64,000 nt of DNA from Paenibacillaceae bacterium (GTDB taxonomy: Bacteria; Bacillota; Bacilli; Paenibacillales; CANHGK01). The stretch covers positions 1 to 64,000 of the forward strand of contig CANHGK010000005.1 of NCBI GenBank assembly GCA_947460235.1, written 5' to 3'. A model generated the notes under the pieces. It did no database searches. It saw only the letters and a list, made by a program, of their open reading frames with translations, and was not told the DNA's origin. How positions within the stretch are numbered: position 1 is the first letter of the stretch; each line of letters begins with the position of its first letter. Below are positions 52,245-61,987 of the stretch, piece by piece. The position numbers and the translations under genes were made by a program.

Positions 52245-52829
52245 TTACGATTCATTCGTTTTTAATTGATCGGGATGCTCCAAAAATGCGCGAATCAAGC
52301 GAGATCTGCGAATGAGGCGGAACTGCAGTAATTTTGCTGGTGAAATACTTGAGAAATAACCAAGGATTGAATAGCCAAAACAACGACCAAGTAAAACAAT
52401 TAGAAATACAATCCACGGGGAAGTCCCAGCAAGAATCGTAATTAGTGTTGGAACGCGAAGAGGCATTGGCAATCCTGACATAATGAATAAGGCAATTAGT
52501 CCAAAAGCGGCAATCGCACCATGTATCGCATTCCATTGCGGTGCATTGCGCAAATTCCCAAAAAGCCATTCAATAACATACCAACCGTATTCTTGGAAAA
52601 TGATCGCGATTATGAATGCACCGATCGCAGATCCAATTGCGCAACCAATGGAGTTTACAAACCATTTGCGCGGTGCGACAAGTGCAGAAGCGATCACCAT
52701 TGCAGTGCTCGGCAGTAAAGGGAAAAAATAATCCGCAAGTACAATAGCACCAGCTGGAATGGGGAACCATGATTGGTCCGCCGTTTTTTTTACCCATGAT
52801 ACCCATTTTGGAATATCGGTTTGTTTCAA
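52245..52829 (-). CDS. YqaA/VTT-type small integral membrane protein
   Basis: A 194-residue protein with four to five membrane helices. The helical pattern and FIMSGLPMPLRVPTLITILAG with an earlier FPLLPSTAMVIASALV (each shown in part) resemble the SNARE-associated/VTT (DedA-like) superfamily, YqaA branch. TTG 52829 is preferred because GGAGGG lies 6-7 nt upstream; the ATG at 52868 lies upstream of this site. It diverges from the gene at 52968. Substrate unknown; DedA-like proteins handle lipids such as undecaprenyl phosphate in some cases. Confidence 0.65.
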   Translation of the reverse strand: MKQTDIPKWVSWVKKTADQSWFPIPAGAIVLADYFFPLLPSTAMVIASALVAPRKWFVNSIGCAIGSAIGAFIIAIIFQEYGWYVIEWLFGNLRNAPQWNAIHGAIAAFGLIALFIMSGLPMPLRVPTLITILAGTSPWIVFLIVLLGRCFGYSILGYFSSISPAKLLQFRLIRRSRLIRAFLEHPDQLKTNES

Positions 52830-52906
52830 CAGATTCCCTCCTAAAAGGAACAAGTCATACATATACATTCATTTTCGCATGAGATGATGAACACCGCAAG
52901 TTTCGA

Positions 52907-52935
52907 TTGCCAGTATTGAAATTATGGGCTATACT
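52907..52935 (+). promoter_or_regulatory. Sigma A promoter
   Basis: TTGCCA (52907-52912), a 17-nt spacer and TATACT (52930-52935) lie 32 nt before the GTG start at 52968. Confidence 0.7.
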
Positions 52936-52967
52936 GTTCGCGAAATCAGTTTATGGGAGGTTTTGGT

Positions 52968-53396
52968 GTGGAAAATCTTCAACCGTTCTTACAGGAGCAA
53001 TGGTGGTTAGTATTAATTGCATTCGTAATCGTTGGTTTAATCGTGAAAATGGTCAAAACGGTTGTGAAATGGGTCATTACAATCGTGGTCGTTGTTGTGT
53101 TATTTGGATATGCTACGCAGTACTCGCCGGATCTCGTAAATGATGCAAAAACGATGGCAGAAAATACGATGAAAGATCAGGCATTGAAAGCGCTCCAAGA
53201 GAAGGCCGGAGATTTAACGTTTAAGAAATCGGATGATGGCAGTTATGCGGTTTCGACGAAGGGGATCACCCTTAAAGGTAAGCCGGGTAATGCGGATGTC
53301 GAAATTGCATATATGGGTCATTCCGTGAAAGTCCCATTTGAAACCGTTAAAAAGGTTATCGAACAGGCACAAGCGCAATCGAAAACAATGAAGTAA
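52968..53396 (+). CDS. Hypothetical membrane-anchored protein (142 aa)
   Basis: A 142-residue protein with two hydrophobic segments near the N-terminus (about residues 10-27 and 33-48), an acidic helical stretch and a beta-rich C-terminal part (FKKSDDGSYAVSTKGITL) facing outside if the helices form a hairpin. No family recognised. GTG 52968 is chosen over ATG 52953 because GGGAGG (52955-52960) is 7 nt upstream. It has its own promoter and terminator. Confidence 0.75.
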   Translation: MENLQPFLQEQWWLVLIAFVIVGLIVKMVKTVVKWVITIVVVVVLFGYATQYSPDLVNDAKTMAENTMKDQALKALQEKAGDLTFKKSDDGSYAVSTKGITLKGKPGNADVEIAYMGHSVKVPFETVKKVIEQAQAQSKTMK

Positions 53397-53420
53397 ATCA
53401 AAAGTGAACATTCGTAATTG

Positions 53421-53459
53421 GCATCCCTGAATCGACAAATTCAGCAGGATGCTTTTTTT
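53421..53459 (+). terminator. Intrinsic terminator
   Basis: GCATCC (53421-53426) pairs with GGATGC (53447-53452), inner GAAT/ATTC, followed by seven T. Confidence 0.9.
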
Positions 53460-53533
53460 ATTTACAAGCTGGCATGTGGTAAACTGAAGTAAGAATTTTT
53501 GAAGTTAACGGGTGTTGCAAAGGGGGGGGACGC

Positions 53534-55567
53534 GTGGGGATGGAGCCAGGGCGTTCGCTTGAAGATCATGCGAGCGGACAGAAACAGGAACGCAATTTTT
53601 CCATGCGATTATATACATTATATATTGGAGTGTTCTTATTTATTTTAACGTTAATTATTCGGCTCGCAGTACTTCAATTTGTTGAAAATGAAGAATTGAC
53701 GGTAGAGAAAATGCGTAAGGTTAATAAAGAAATTCCAATTTCACCGATTCGTGGCAATATTTACGATGCGCACGGGTATCCAATTGCCAGGTCAGTATCA
53801 ACGCAGTCCATTTTTTTCAAAATTGAACCTGAGACAAAACCAGATCAGTTAATTCGTATGGCGAAACGGTTGGCGCTTGTATTTCAAAAGCTAGGATCGC
53901 TCGATGATCCGCTGCGAGATCCAGCTGTAGTACTAGAACGGATGGATGCTGGTGTTGATTTGAATAAGAAAAAAGTATCGTTGGTTAATTACATGTTTCA
54001 GCCTCGCCGATTAAAAAGTCAGCTTTCGCGTGCGGAGATGGCTTATTTTTCGGAACACCGTGATGAGTATAAAGGAATAGAAGTCGTTGAAGAGAGTATT
54101 CGGAAATACGATGCCCGCACGATTGGCGTACAATTGGTTGGATATTTGCGTAATTTTGATATTGCGGTGAATCGATTAGATCGCTATAAAAATCTTGAGA
54201 ACTCGCATGACCCACAATCACCCAAATTTTTGGGGACAGAAGATGTTGGATTTGATGGGATTGAATTTATGTATCAGAATCAGTTGCGTGGGCGTAACGG
54301 CGTAAAATCGTATCCAGTCAATGCGGCAGAGAAAATTATTGGGCAAGTATCAATTGTTCCGCCGGTTAAAGGGAATAACTTATATTTAACGATTGATAAA
54401 GATGTTCAGTTGGCCGCAGAAGATAAAATCATGCAACACCTCGATTTTCTGCGTAGTCGCAAAGCAGGACCGAATGTGTATGCACCAAATGCCCGAGCGG
54501 GTTACGCAGTTGCGATGGAAGTGAATACAGGGCGTGTAGTAGCCATGGCGAGCATGCCTGATTATGATCCAAATATTTGGGCAGGGTCACTTAGTCAAGC
54601 CGATTACGAAAAAGTAAGTCCGTATATTTTGAATGGTGCGATTCGAGATCGAAGTCCTGATTTTCCAGCAAAAGAATTGAAAAAACATCCCCGGTCGCTC
54701 GTTCCAGCGGGTTCTGTCATCAAGCCGTTAACCGTATTATTAGGGATGAAAGAGGGCTTTATTACCCCGTTTGAGCGATATAGAGACCAAGGGGTTTATA
54801 AATTTGGTTATCAAGATATGTCCTCAGTTCGCAATTCAAATCATGAAGTGCTAGGGACATTGACGCCCGCAGCGGCGATTCAACATTCGTCAAATGTTTT
54901 TATGGCGATGGTTGGTGATCGAATTTATATGAAGTTAGGAAAAGAAGGCGTATCGCTCTGGGATCGGTACATGACGAAGTTTGGTCTTGGGATTACAACG
55001 GGAAGTGGTTTGCCGAATGAACAAGCAGGTGTTAAAGAATATTTGACGGAGTCTAAACGTTCAAGTGCACAATCTGCACTTATTTACTCGACGTTCGGTC
55101 AGCAAGGCAAATATACGGCAATACAGCTTGCTCAGTTTGTATCAATGCTTGCGAATCGTGGCAAACGGATGCAACCACTGTTTGTCGATCGAATTGTAAC
55201 GTCAGATGGAATTCCTGTGCAGCGAATGGTTCCTAATGTGTTAGACGCAGTGAACTTTTCGGATTTATATTGGAACGTGGTACATGATGGGATGGAGCGC
55301 GTTTCACATAATTCTGGGGTTCGTGATGCGTTTGCGAATTTTCCATACAAGTTTGGTTGCAAAACAGGCACTTCACAACAGCAGGTTTCAGGTGGCATCG
55401 TGCATAATGCGGTTTTTATTGCGTTCGCCCCATTAGATCATCCGAAACTTGCGGTTGCAGTTGTTGTGCCAGAAGGTGGTTATGGTGCTTTCGGGGCGGC
55501 GCCAATTGCTAGGAGTATTTTTGATGCATATGACCGCGTTTACGGACTGGAGGCTAAGAAGCCATGA
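53534..55567 (+). CDS. Class B penicillin-binding protein (PBP2/MrdA type)
   Basis: A 677-residue transpeptidase. A charged N-terminus of about 30 residues precedes the membrane helix (about 28-50). The pedestal domain begins SPIRGNIYDAHG. Active-site Ser394 is in GSVIK, SSN is in QHSSNVFMAMVG, and KTGT begins at residue 610. There is no PASTA domain. This fits an elongation or sporulation PBP2 (PbpA/PbpH-like). GTG 53534 and ATG 53540 both follow an A(G)8A tract; the start is uncertain by two residues. It heads a four-gene run with ATGA overlaps to the HAD and DUF456 genes. Confidence 0.9.
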   Translation: MGMEPGRSLEDHASGQKQERNFSMRLYTLYIGVFLFILTLIIRLAVLQFVENEELTVEKMRKVNKEIPISPIRGNIYDAHGYPIARSVSTQSIFFKIEPETKPDQLIRMAKRLALVFQKLGSLDDPLRDPAVVLERMDAGVDLNKKKVSLVNYMFQPRRLKSQLSRAEMAYFSEHRDEYKGIEVVEESIRKYDARTIGVQLVGYLRNFDIAVNRLDRYKNLENSHDPQSPKFLGTEDVGFDGIEFMYQNQLRGRNGVKSYPVNAAEKIIGQVSIVPPVKGNNLYLTIDKDVQLAAEDKIMQHLDFLRSRKAGPNVYAPNARAGYAVAMEVNTGRVVAMASMPDYDPNIWAGSLSQADYEKVSPYILNGAIRDRSPDFPAKELKKHPRSLVPAGSVIKPLTVLLGMKEGFITPFERYRDQGVYKFGYQDMSSVRNSNHEVLGTLTPAAAIQHSSNVFMAMVGDRIYMKLGKEGVSLWDRYMTKFGLGITTGSGLPNEQAGVKEYLTESKRSSAQSALIYSTFGQQGKYTAIQLAQFVSMLANRGKRMQPLFVDRIVTSDGIPVQRMVPNVLDAVNFSDLYWNVVHDGMERVSHNSGVRDAFANFPYKFGCKTGTSQQQVSGGIVHNAVFIAFAPLDHPKLAVAVVVPEGGYGAFGAAPIARSIFDAYDRVYGLEAKKP

Positions 55568-56325
55568 ATGATTTTAACTTGTCTGAACCAATCCGTTTAA
55601 TTGCGATTGATATGGATGGAACATTATTGAACGATGACATGGAAATCGTCAAAGGCAATGTTGAAGCGATTCAGAATGCAATGGACGCAGGCATTCAAGT
55701 CATGATCGCAACCGGTAGGAGCATGAATGTTGCCCGAAGATATATTGAGCAATTGGGATTGAACGGACCACAAATTACCGTCAATGGTGGTGAAGTTTGG
55801 GATTCTCCAGATCAATTAATCAAACGCACGAATTTGGAAACCGATGATGTAGCTCAATTACAAATGCTTGCAGACAAACATGATGTTTGGTTTTGGATAT
55901 ACGGTTCAGAAGGTGTGTTCAATAAAGATAAGCGTCCACCTAAGCAGACGAATCAGACGTGGTTGAAGTACGGATATTATTCAACGAAAGCGGACGTACT
56001 TAAAGAAATTTGGGATGAACTTCGGGCGTGGGGAACGTTTTCTCTTACTAATTCTTCAGAAGATAATATTGAGGTGAATCCTTATGGCGTTAACAAGGGA
56101 ACCGCGATTCAACTCGTATGTGAGCGGTTGAATATTCCGCTTTCTGCTGTTGCAGCATTGGGCGATAGTTTGAACGATTTTGCGATGATCGAGACCGTTG
56201 GATTTGGGATTGCGATGGGTAACGCACAAGATACGCTTAAAAAAGCGGCAAAATGGGTTACGAAATCGAACCTTGAAGCTGGGGTTGCATTTGCAATTAA
56301 ACGGATACTGGAGGCTCAGCGATGA
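55564..56325 (+). CDS. Cof-type HAD-superfamily phosphatase
   Basis: A 253-residue HAD hydrolase of the Cof/YwpJ group. Motif I AIDMDGTLLNDD (nucleophile Asp), motif II MIATGRSM, a type IIB cap in the middle, motif III Lys in KGTAIQLVCERL, and motif IV GDSLNDFAMIE. These enzymes dephosphorylate sugar phosphates, FMN or other small metabolites; the substrate is unknown. ATG 55564 overlaps the PBP stop and its own stop overlaps the DUF456 gene. Confidence 0.92.
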   Translation: MNDFNLSEPIRLIAIDMDGTLLNDDMEIVKGNVEAIQNAMDAGIQVMIATGRSMNVARRYIEQLGLNGPQITVNGGEVWDSPDQLIKRTNLETDDVAQLQMLADKHDVWFWIYGSEGVFNKDKRPPKQTNQTWLKYGYYSTKADVLKEIWDELRAWGTFSLTNSSEDNIEVNPYGVNKGTAIQLVCERLNIPLSAVAALGDSLNDFAMIETVGFGIAMGNAQDTLKKAAKWVTKSNLEAGVAFAIKRILEAQR

Positions 56326-56795
56326 TTTCTTTGATGTGGTTATTAATCATAGCAAGTTGGGTGATTGCTTTCATAGGCGCGGTGTTGCCAATTATTCCTG
56401 GTGTATTGTTTATGATATTAGGATATTTCATATATGGTTGGTTTCAAGGATTCGAAGCCCTTGGCACGGTATTTTGGCTTATCCAAGGGTTTTGTGCGGT
56501 TACGTTGATTGGATTGGATTACTGGCTTAGTGCGGTGATGATTAAAAGGTTTGGCGGTTCTAAAGCATCGATGATTGGTGGTACCATTGGTTTGTTGCTT
56601 GGACCGTGGCTTCAAATCGGAATGATCATTGGCACATTCATTGGAACTTTCGTCAGTGAGTATGGCGTCAAAAAAGATTGGCGGCAAGCATTGCGCGTCG
56701 GTTGGGGGGCTGTGTTGTCGTTTCTCATCGGTGCCGTACTGAAAGTGTTGATCCAAATTGTAATGATCATTCAATTTATGTGGACGATAAATTAA
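56322..56795 (+). CDS. DUF456-family membrane protein
   Basis: A 157-residue protein with four to five glycine-rich hydrophobic helices. AFIGAVLPIIPGVLFMILGYFIYGW and GGSKASMIGGTIGLLLGPWLQIGMIIGTFIG (each only indicated in part: LPIIPGVL, GGTIGLLLGP) are typical of DUF456. Function unknown. It overlaps the upstream HAD gene by 4 nt and is followed after 22 nt by the flippase gene, so all four are likely one operon. Confidence 0.88.
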   Translation: MISLMWLLIIASWVIAFIGAVLPIIPGVLFMILGYFIYGWFQGFEALGTVFWLIQGFCAVTLIGLDYWLSAVMIKRFGGSKASMIGGTIGLLLGPWLQIGMIIGTFIGTFVSEYGVKKDWRQALRVGWGAVLSFLIGAVLKVLIQIVMIIQFMWTIN

Positions 56796-56817
56796 AACGA
56801 GCGGGTGAAGGCGCGGC

Positions 56818-58449
56818 GTGGGCAAACAGGCGGAGTCATTAGTTAAAGGCACAATGATTTTAACAATCGCAGCACTCGTTGCAAGGGTCCTCGGTGTCGT
56901 TCAACGTGTACCATTGCAACATATTTTGGATGATACCGGCATGGCGACATATGGCATCGCGTATAACTTGTATTTTATGTTGTTAATTGTTGCGGTTGCA
57001 GGAATGCCAACTGCAATTAGTAAACTGGTCAGCGGTCAACTTGCTGTTGGCGATTTGGAAGCGGCGAAGCGTACGTATCGTCTCGCACTTTGGTTTGGTA
57101 CATTTTCGGGTTCAGCGCTTGCCTTATTGATGGTGCTATTGGCTCCGTGGTATTCAGAGCAAGCAGGAGTTCCAGAAGCGAGGGCGGCCATTTGGTGTGT
57201 GGCGCCATCGATGGTATTATTTCCGATCATTGCGATGATGCGCGGTTGGTACCAAGGGCATCGATTTGCAACACCTAGCGGACATTCACAGATTGTCGAG
57301 CAAATTTTTCGGGTAGGGTCGACCGTTGCACTCGCATTCGCTGGTGTCACCCTGGGATTGTCTGAAGAACCGGTTGTCGCACTTGCTGTTTTGGGTGGTA
57401 CCATTGGTGGAATCGGTGCGCTCTGGATTTTAATTCGAGCGCGCAAACAAGTTAGTTCCTTGCAACAACAGGCAATGATCGATGCGGCAAAAACAGTAGC
57501 CCCTGAACATTCCGCAAAAGCGGTTGGGTATACGTATTTATTCAAATTATCCGTGCCAGTAAGCATTGCTGCATTAGCAGTGCCAATGGTTTACTTTTTG
57601 GATTCTTCTTTAATTATTCCGTTATTGCAAGATTCGTTGGGCTATTTACAAGCGAAAGCAACCGTTGGGATTATGACCGCAAGGGCACAAACATTAGCTG
57701 CCTTGCCACCAATTTTGGCGATTGCATTAAGTGCTTCGGTCGTGCCAATTATTTCTGCGGCTGCTGCACGTAAGGACCAAACCGAGTTATCCAACAAAGC
57801 GGGACAGGCGCTTCGGCTAGCGACGTTTGCGGCAACGCCATTTATCGTGCTTTTAACGCTTGCAACGCCAATGATTAATCGATTAATTTTTGGTAACGGT
57901 AACGGCAATGATTTGATCATGCTGATGATTATTGGTTCGATGTTCCAAATCAGTATGACGGTGACGAATGGATTATTAAATGGATTAGGGAAAACGACGA
58001 TTCCAATGATGCATGTCATTGTAGGTATTGTTTTGAAATTGGGATTATCGGTGGCACTGGCTCCAGTGTTCGGGATCAGAGGAATCATTCTTGCGACGAT
58101 GGCGGGATTTTTGACGGTTACGATATTAAATCGGATACAACTATCAAAATCGATCGAAATAAAAGGCGCGTTGAACGCAGCAATGATTCGTTTCTACGCA
58201 GGATCATTATTAATTGGGGCTGCGGGGTTGTGCACCTATGATGTTTTGATGCAAAATAATACGAGATGGTTTTCTCATTTACAACCATGGCTGGTTGATT
58301 TATTGTTCCTGTTCATCATTTGTATTGTCGTTGGCGTGGGATTTGCAATTCTGATGATTCGTGGTCGTGTAATGCGAACAAGTGAGTGGGCAGTTGTGCC
58401 GCGCAGGATTCGAGATTTATGTGGTCGTTGGTTTTTGGCAGAACAATAA
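56818..58449 (+). CDS. MOP-family polysaccharide/lipid flippase (SpoVB/YabM-like)
   Basis: A 543-residue protein with about 14 membrane helices. It starts KQAESLVKGTMILTIAALVARVLGVVQRVPL (only the GTMILTIAALVARVLG part is diagnostic), typical of SpoVB-like exporters that resemble MurJ. RGWYQGHRFATPS and the second-half NGLLNGLGKTTIPMM are also family-like. The likely job is moving lipid-linked glycans such as lipid II across the membrane. GTG 56818 has GGGTGAAGG upstream. The neighbouring PBP gene supports a cell-wall role. Confidence 0.88.
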   Translation: MGKQAESLVKGTMILTIAALVARVLGVVQRVPLQHILDDTGMATYGIAYNLYFMLLIVAVAGMPTAISKLVSGQLAVGDLEAAKRTYRLALWFGTFSGSALALLMVLLAPWYSEQAGVPEARAAIWCVAPSMVLFPIIAMMRGWYQGHRFATPSGHSQIVEQIFRVGSTVALAFAGVTLGLSEEPVVALAVLGGTIGGIGALWILIRARKQVSSLQQQAMIDAAKTVAPEHSAKAVGYTYLFKLSVPVSIAALAVPMVYFLDSSLIIPLLQDSLGYLQAKATVGIMTARAQTLAALPPILAIALSASVVPIISAAAARKDQTELSNKAGQALRLATFAATPFIVLLTLATPMINRLIFGNGNGNDLIMLMIIGSMFQISMTVTNGLLNGLGKTTIPMMHVIVGIVLKLGLSVALAPVFGIRGIILATMAGFLTVTILNRIQLSKSIEIKGALNAAMIRFYAGSLLIGAAGLCTYDVLMQNNTRWFSHLQPWLVDLLFLFIICIVVGVGFAILMIRGRVMRTSEWAVVPRRIRDLCGRWFLAEQ

Positions 58450-58478
58450 AATGAGACATTCATAAAGGAGTTCTACAT

Positions 58479-60026
58479 ATGTACTTGAACGGAAAACGAT
58501 CAAGCTTTGCGCGATTTAGTTTAGTGATAATGGGGTTGCTTTTGTTCGTTGGGCTTACTGGTTGCTCAACAGTGGATTCCATTGTTTGGATGGATGTATT
58601 GAAAAAACGCTATGATATCACCTCGGGTGAAGGTACGATGGAATTATCCTTCAAATTGATGTCGGATGCAAAGTCATTCGCGAATGCAACCACGGCTGAT
58701 CGCGATACGTACAAGCATATTTCAGGTTTTGATGGTACAGTGCTGAGTTACTCCCGTAAAAAACAAGATGCCAAAACGTGGTCATGGGATGGTGCGATTG
58801 CTCTGAAAAACGGGTTGACTCTTCCGATAAAAGCGAACGTTCGCGATGGACAACTCGCTGTTGCTTTCGAAGGTATTGCCAATCCACTGGTTATTCCAAT
58901 GAATGTGATTTTAACACGCAATGGTTGGCAGAACTTACCACTATCAAGCGATATGAAATCCAAATTTGACCATCGTTTCGCAGAAATTATGCCTTTATTT
59001 TCAACTTATTTTGCGTCAAAAATGCCTGAACCTGAAGGCGTTTCAGTTTCGCTTGAATCCATTGATTCTCAAGGTGAATCCATATCGACGGTGCATGCAC
59101 ATATGGATATGGACTCGAATACGTTGAAATCATTTATGAGCGGGCTCGTACAAAATGTATTAAGCGATCCCGCCGGACGGACGGCACTCACGGAGAAGAT
59201 CCTTGCTTTATTAACGGTTGCAGAAAATGTGCCTGCAGACAAAGCGGTTGTTGCAGAAAGTGATAAATGGCTCATTGGAATTTTATCAATGTATATCGAG
59301 AACATTTTCAAAGACATCCAAACAAATTGGAAATTACCAAACGCCCAAGATCATTTACTTGTGGATTGGTGGATTGATAAGGATTTGGCGGTTCGGCAGT
59401 TTTCATTTGATTTAACATATTATCCGATTCATCCATGGGCTGGTGTTAATGGTTACCAAATCGCTTGGAAACGGAGCACGTGGAATGTAGGATCTGCTGT
59501 CGTATCCGAAAATGTTCCCTTTGAACATTGGTCTTACGATAAATTGTATGATGAGAAAAAATGGATAACACAAGCTGCCAAAGGTACAAAATTAAACAAT
59601 TGGTTAGGTTCTTTTTATCAAACGAATCGTAAAACAATCGTGCTTAAATATCCTAATACTTTGAAGTCTCCCAAAAAAGTAACGCCAGTTAAAACCCAAA
59701 AGGCTAAGGCGGCCGTCGTGGCCATCAATCGAGTAACGAATGCGGATGGTACGAGTTGGACGAATGACGGGAAGAGCGTGCGTACTTCTGTAAATGCAAA
59801 ATGGCTTGCAAAGCAACTTGGATTGACAGCACAATACAACGCAAAAGCACAACAACTTACGATAGCTAACGGATCGGTAAAACAAATCGTTTCCGTTGGA
59901 AAACATCAAGTTGAATTGGTTGCTGGTCAGCCGTTTACTTATTTGAATGTACTGTCAATGAGTTTAAATGTGCAGGCAACGTATGATCCAAGTGGAAAAC
60001 AATGGAACGTAATCACAGATCCATAA
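58479..60026 (+). CDS. Lipoprotein with C-terminal copper-amine-oxidase-like stalk domain
   Basis: A 515-residue predicted lipoprotein. Lipobox GLTGC near residue 28. The central 350 residues form a domain I do not recognise; the start (KKRYDITSGEGTMELSFKL) is reminiscent of lipoprotein substrate-carrier folds. The last 90 residues (DGTSWTNDGKSVRTSVNAKWLAKQLG, indicated in part, and YNAKAQQLTI) resemble the copper amine oxidase N-terminal-like domain used as a repeat or wall-binding unit in many Bacillota surface proteins. AAAGGAG before ATG 58479. Function unknown. Confidence 0.75.
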   Translation: MYLNGKRSSFARFSLVIMGLLLFVGLTGCSTVDSIVWMDVLKKRYDITSGEGTMELSFKLMSDAKSFANATTADRDTYKHISGFDGTVLSYSRKKQDAKTWSWDGAIALKNGLTLPIKANVRDGQLAVAFEGIANPLVIPMNVILTRNGWQNLPLSSDMKSKFDHRFAEIMPLFSTYFASKMPEPEGVSVSLESIDSQGESISTVHAHMDMDSNTLKSFMSGLVQNVLSDPAGRTALTEKILALLTVAENVPADKAVVAESDKWLIGILSMYIENIFKDIQTNWKLPNAQDHLLVDWWIDKDLAVRQFSFDLTYYPIHPWAGVNGYQIAWKRSTWNVGSAVVSENVPFEHWSYDKLYDEKKWITQAAKGTKLNNWLGSFYQTNRKTIVLKYPNTLKSPKKVTPVKTQKAKAAVVAINRVTNADGTSWTNDGKSVRTSVNAKWLAKQLGLTAQYNAKAQQLTIANGSVKQIVSVGKHQVELVAGQPFTYLNVLSMSLNVQATYDPSGKQWNVITDP

Positions 60027-60064
60027 TATATGTCGTATTTGTCTAGGGAAAAGCGGGGAACACC

Positions 60065-60964
60065 ATGAAGATTACAATCAAATTTTGGGCATGGATCAAT
60101 GTCATATGTATGTTTATCGTCGTGCTGATGGGTGCGTTGGTGACGAAAACAGGTTCGGGTGAAGGGTGTGGACGGTCATGGCCAATGTGTCATGGGAATT
60201 TGTTGCCAGATCATACAATCGAATCACTAATTGAATACAGTCATCGAATGGTCAGCGGAGTAGCTGGTTTTCTGGTGCTGGGTATTTTGATTTATGCATG
60301 GCGAAACATGCGGCAACCAGCGTTTACTGTTGCTTTTTGGGCTGCAATGAGCGGATTTTTCTTTACAATGCTGCAAGCATTTTTAGGGGCGATGGCTGTT
60401 GTTTGGCCGCAGTCTCCCCCAATTTTGGCATTGCATTTCGGATTTTCGCTCATGGCGCTATCGTCAACGGTTGCATTTCTTGTTTGGCTTAATCCCGAGA
60501 AGATGAGCGTACCACGTTCGGACCGCAAAATGGTTGGGTGGATGTTGTCGATTTGGGTGTTCACGTATGGGGTCATCTATTTAGGGGCGTTAGTTCGTCA
60601 CACCAAATCGACTGGCGGATGTTTTGGTTGGCCAACATGTAACGGTGCTTGGTTACCGGATGAGACGTGGACAACGGCTGCATTTACGGTGTTCGCACAC
60701 CGATTAGGTGCAGCGTGGTTATTTGCGTTTTTAATCGCATTGTTCTTTTTGACAAGGAAATTGAATTTGTCAACGATGTTTCGACAGGCGGCTGTCCGCA
60801 TGATCCTGATTTGTGCCATTCAAATTTTTAGCGGTGCCTTCATTGTATGGACATTAGGGAATGGTCCATTGCAATTGTTAACGAGTATGGCACATATTTT
60901 ATTCTTGTCTTGGTTGTTTATTGTGATGTCGAATACCATTTTGAGATTATTGGCGAGTAAATAG
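60065..60964 (+). CDS. ctaA: Heme A synthase CtaA (COX15 family)
   Basis: A 299-residue membrane protein with eight helices that oxidises the heme O methyl group to make heme A for aa3-type oxidases. Family features: VLMGALVTKTGSGEGCGRSWPMCHG with the cysteine pair of the first extracytoplasmic loop (CGRSWPMC), heme-ligand His residues in EYSHRMVSG, HFGFSLM and FAHRLGA, and a second pair CFGWPTC. Both Cys pairs are present, as in Bacillus CtaA. ctaB and oxidase genes are not adjacent in this window. AAGCGGGG precedes ATG 60065. Confidence 0.94.
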   Translation: MKITIKFWAWINVICMFIVVLMGALVTKTGSGEGCGRSWPMCHGNLLPDHTIESLIEYSHRMVSGVAGFLVLGILIYAWRNMRQPAFTVAFWAAMSGFFFTMLQAFLGAMAVVWPQSPPILALHFGFSLMALSSTVAFLVWLNPEKMSVPRSDRKMVGWMLSIWVFTYGVIYLGALVRHTKSTGGCFGWPTCNGAWLPDETWTTAAFTVFAHRLGAAWLFAFLIALFFLTRKLNLSTMFRQAAVRMILICAIQIFSGAFIVWTLGNGPLQLLTSMAHILFLSWLFIVMSNTILRLLASK

Positions 60965-61009
60965 TGGTTGTTAATTAAAGACTATTTTAACGAAGGGGAG
61001 ACGGTTGCG

Positions 61010-61987
61010 TTGGAAATAAAAGGATTATCATCACGTAACCGGACAATTCTCGTGTCCGACGAAGACATACAGCATTTTCGCAGTCAATTGGTTACACCGG
61101 ACAACGTAAATTCCGACGTTTTAAACCGTGTCATATGTATGGATATGTTAGATGGAACTGGACTTGTGCCAGACGCATCGGTTGACCTGCTCATTTTGGA
61201 CCCGCCTTATAATTTAGATAAACAATTTGCAGATTATAAATTCAAGTCAATGACGAATCACGACTATGCGCAGTGGTTTGAATCCTGGTTCTTGCCAATG
61301 CTACGTACATTGAAACAAACAGCAACGATTTATGTATGCGGTGATTGGCGGAGTAGTATGGCGATTCAAAGCGTACTTGAGAAACATGTCGTCGTGCGAA
61401 ACCGGATCACGTGGGAGCGTGAAAAAGGCCGCGGGTCACTTCATAATTGGAAAAATGCCAGTGAAGACATCTGGTTCGCGACGGTCAGTGATGATTATTT
61501 TTTCGACCCTTCTGCCGTAAAATTGAAACGCAAAGTCATGGCTCCATATCGCAATGAAGCGGGAATGCCCAAAGATTGGACAACCGATGAAGAAGCTGGA
61601 ACGGGTTATCGATTAACCCATCCTTCGAATTTATGGACGGATTTGACCGTTCCATTTTGGTCGATGGCGGAAAATACGATGCATCCGACGCAAAAACCAG
61701 AAAAGTTAATTGCGAAACTAATTTTGGCAAGTTCTGAATTTGGCGACGTGGTTTTTGACCCATTTCTCGGATCGGGAACGACAGCGGTGACCGCTAAGAA
61801 ACTCGGTAGATCGTTTTTTGCAATTGAACGGGAAGAAGAATTTGCGGTAGTTGCGTTGAAACGGTTACAAATCGCGGAACAACAAACAGCGATTCAAGGC
61901 TATGAAGATGGCGTGTTTTGGGAGCGAAACACGAACGCAGAACGAAAAGGTGCAAAAAAAACAGCCGTACCTCAGGAATTGGAGTGA
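61010..61987 (+). CDS. Orphan site-specific DNA methyltransferase (N4-cytosine/N6-adenine)
   Basis: A 325-residue DNA methyltransferase with motif order IV then I: catalytic DPPYNLDKQFADYK near residue 64, and the SAM motif FDPFLGSGTTAVTAKKLGR at about residue 260 (part shown), the beta-class arrangement. THPSNLWTDL and MHPTQKPEKL are typical. The target recognition sequence is unknown. TTG 61010 is favoured because AAGGGGAG lies 9 nt upstream; TTG 60968 has no site. No restriction endonuclease gene is nearby, so it may be a solitary regulatory or protective methylase. Confidence 0.9.
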   Translation: MEIKGLSSRNRTILVSDEDIQHFRSQLVTPDNVNSDVLNRVICMDMLDGTGLVPDASVDLLILDPPYNLDKQFADYKFKSMTNHDYAQWFESWFLPMLRTLKQTATIYVCGDWRSSMAIQSVLEKHVVVRNRITWEREKGRGSLHNWKNASEDIWFATVSDDYFFDPSAVKLKRKVMAPYRNEAGMPKDWTTDEEAGTGYRLTHPSNLWTDLTVPFWSMAENTMHPTQKPEKLIAKLILASSEFGDVVFDPFLGSGTTAVTAKKLGRSFFAIEREEEFAVVALKRLQIAEQQTAIQGYEDGVFWERNTNAERKGAKKTAVPQELE

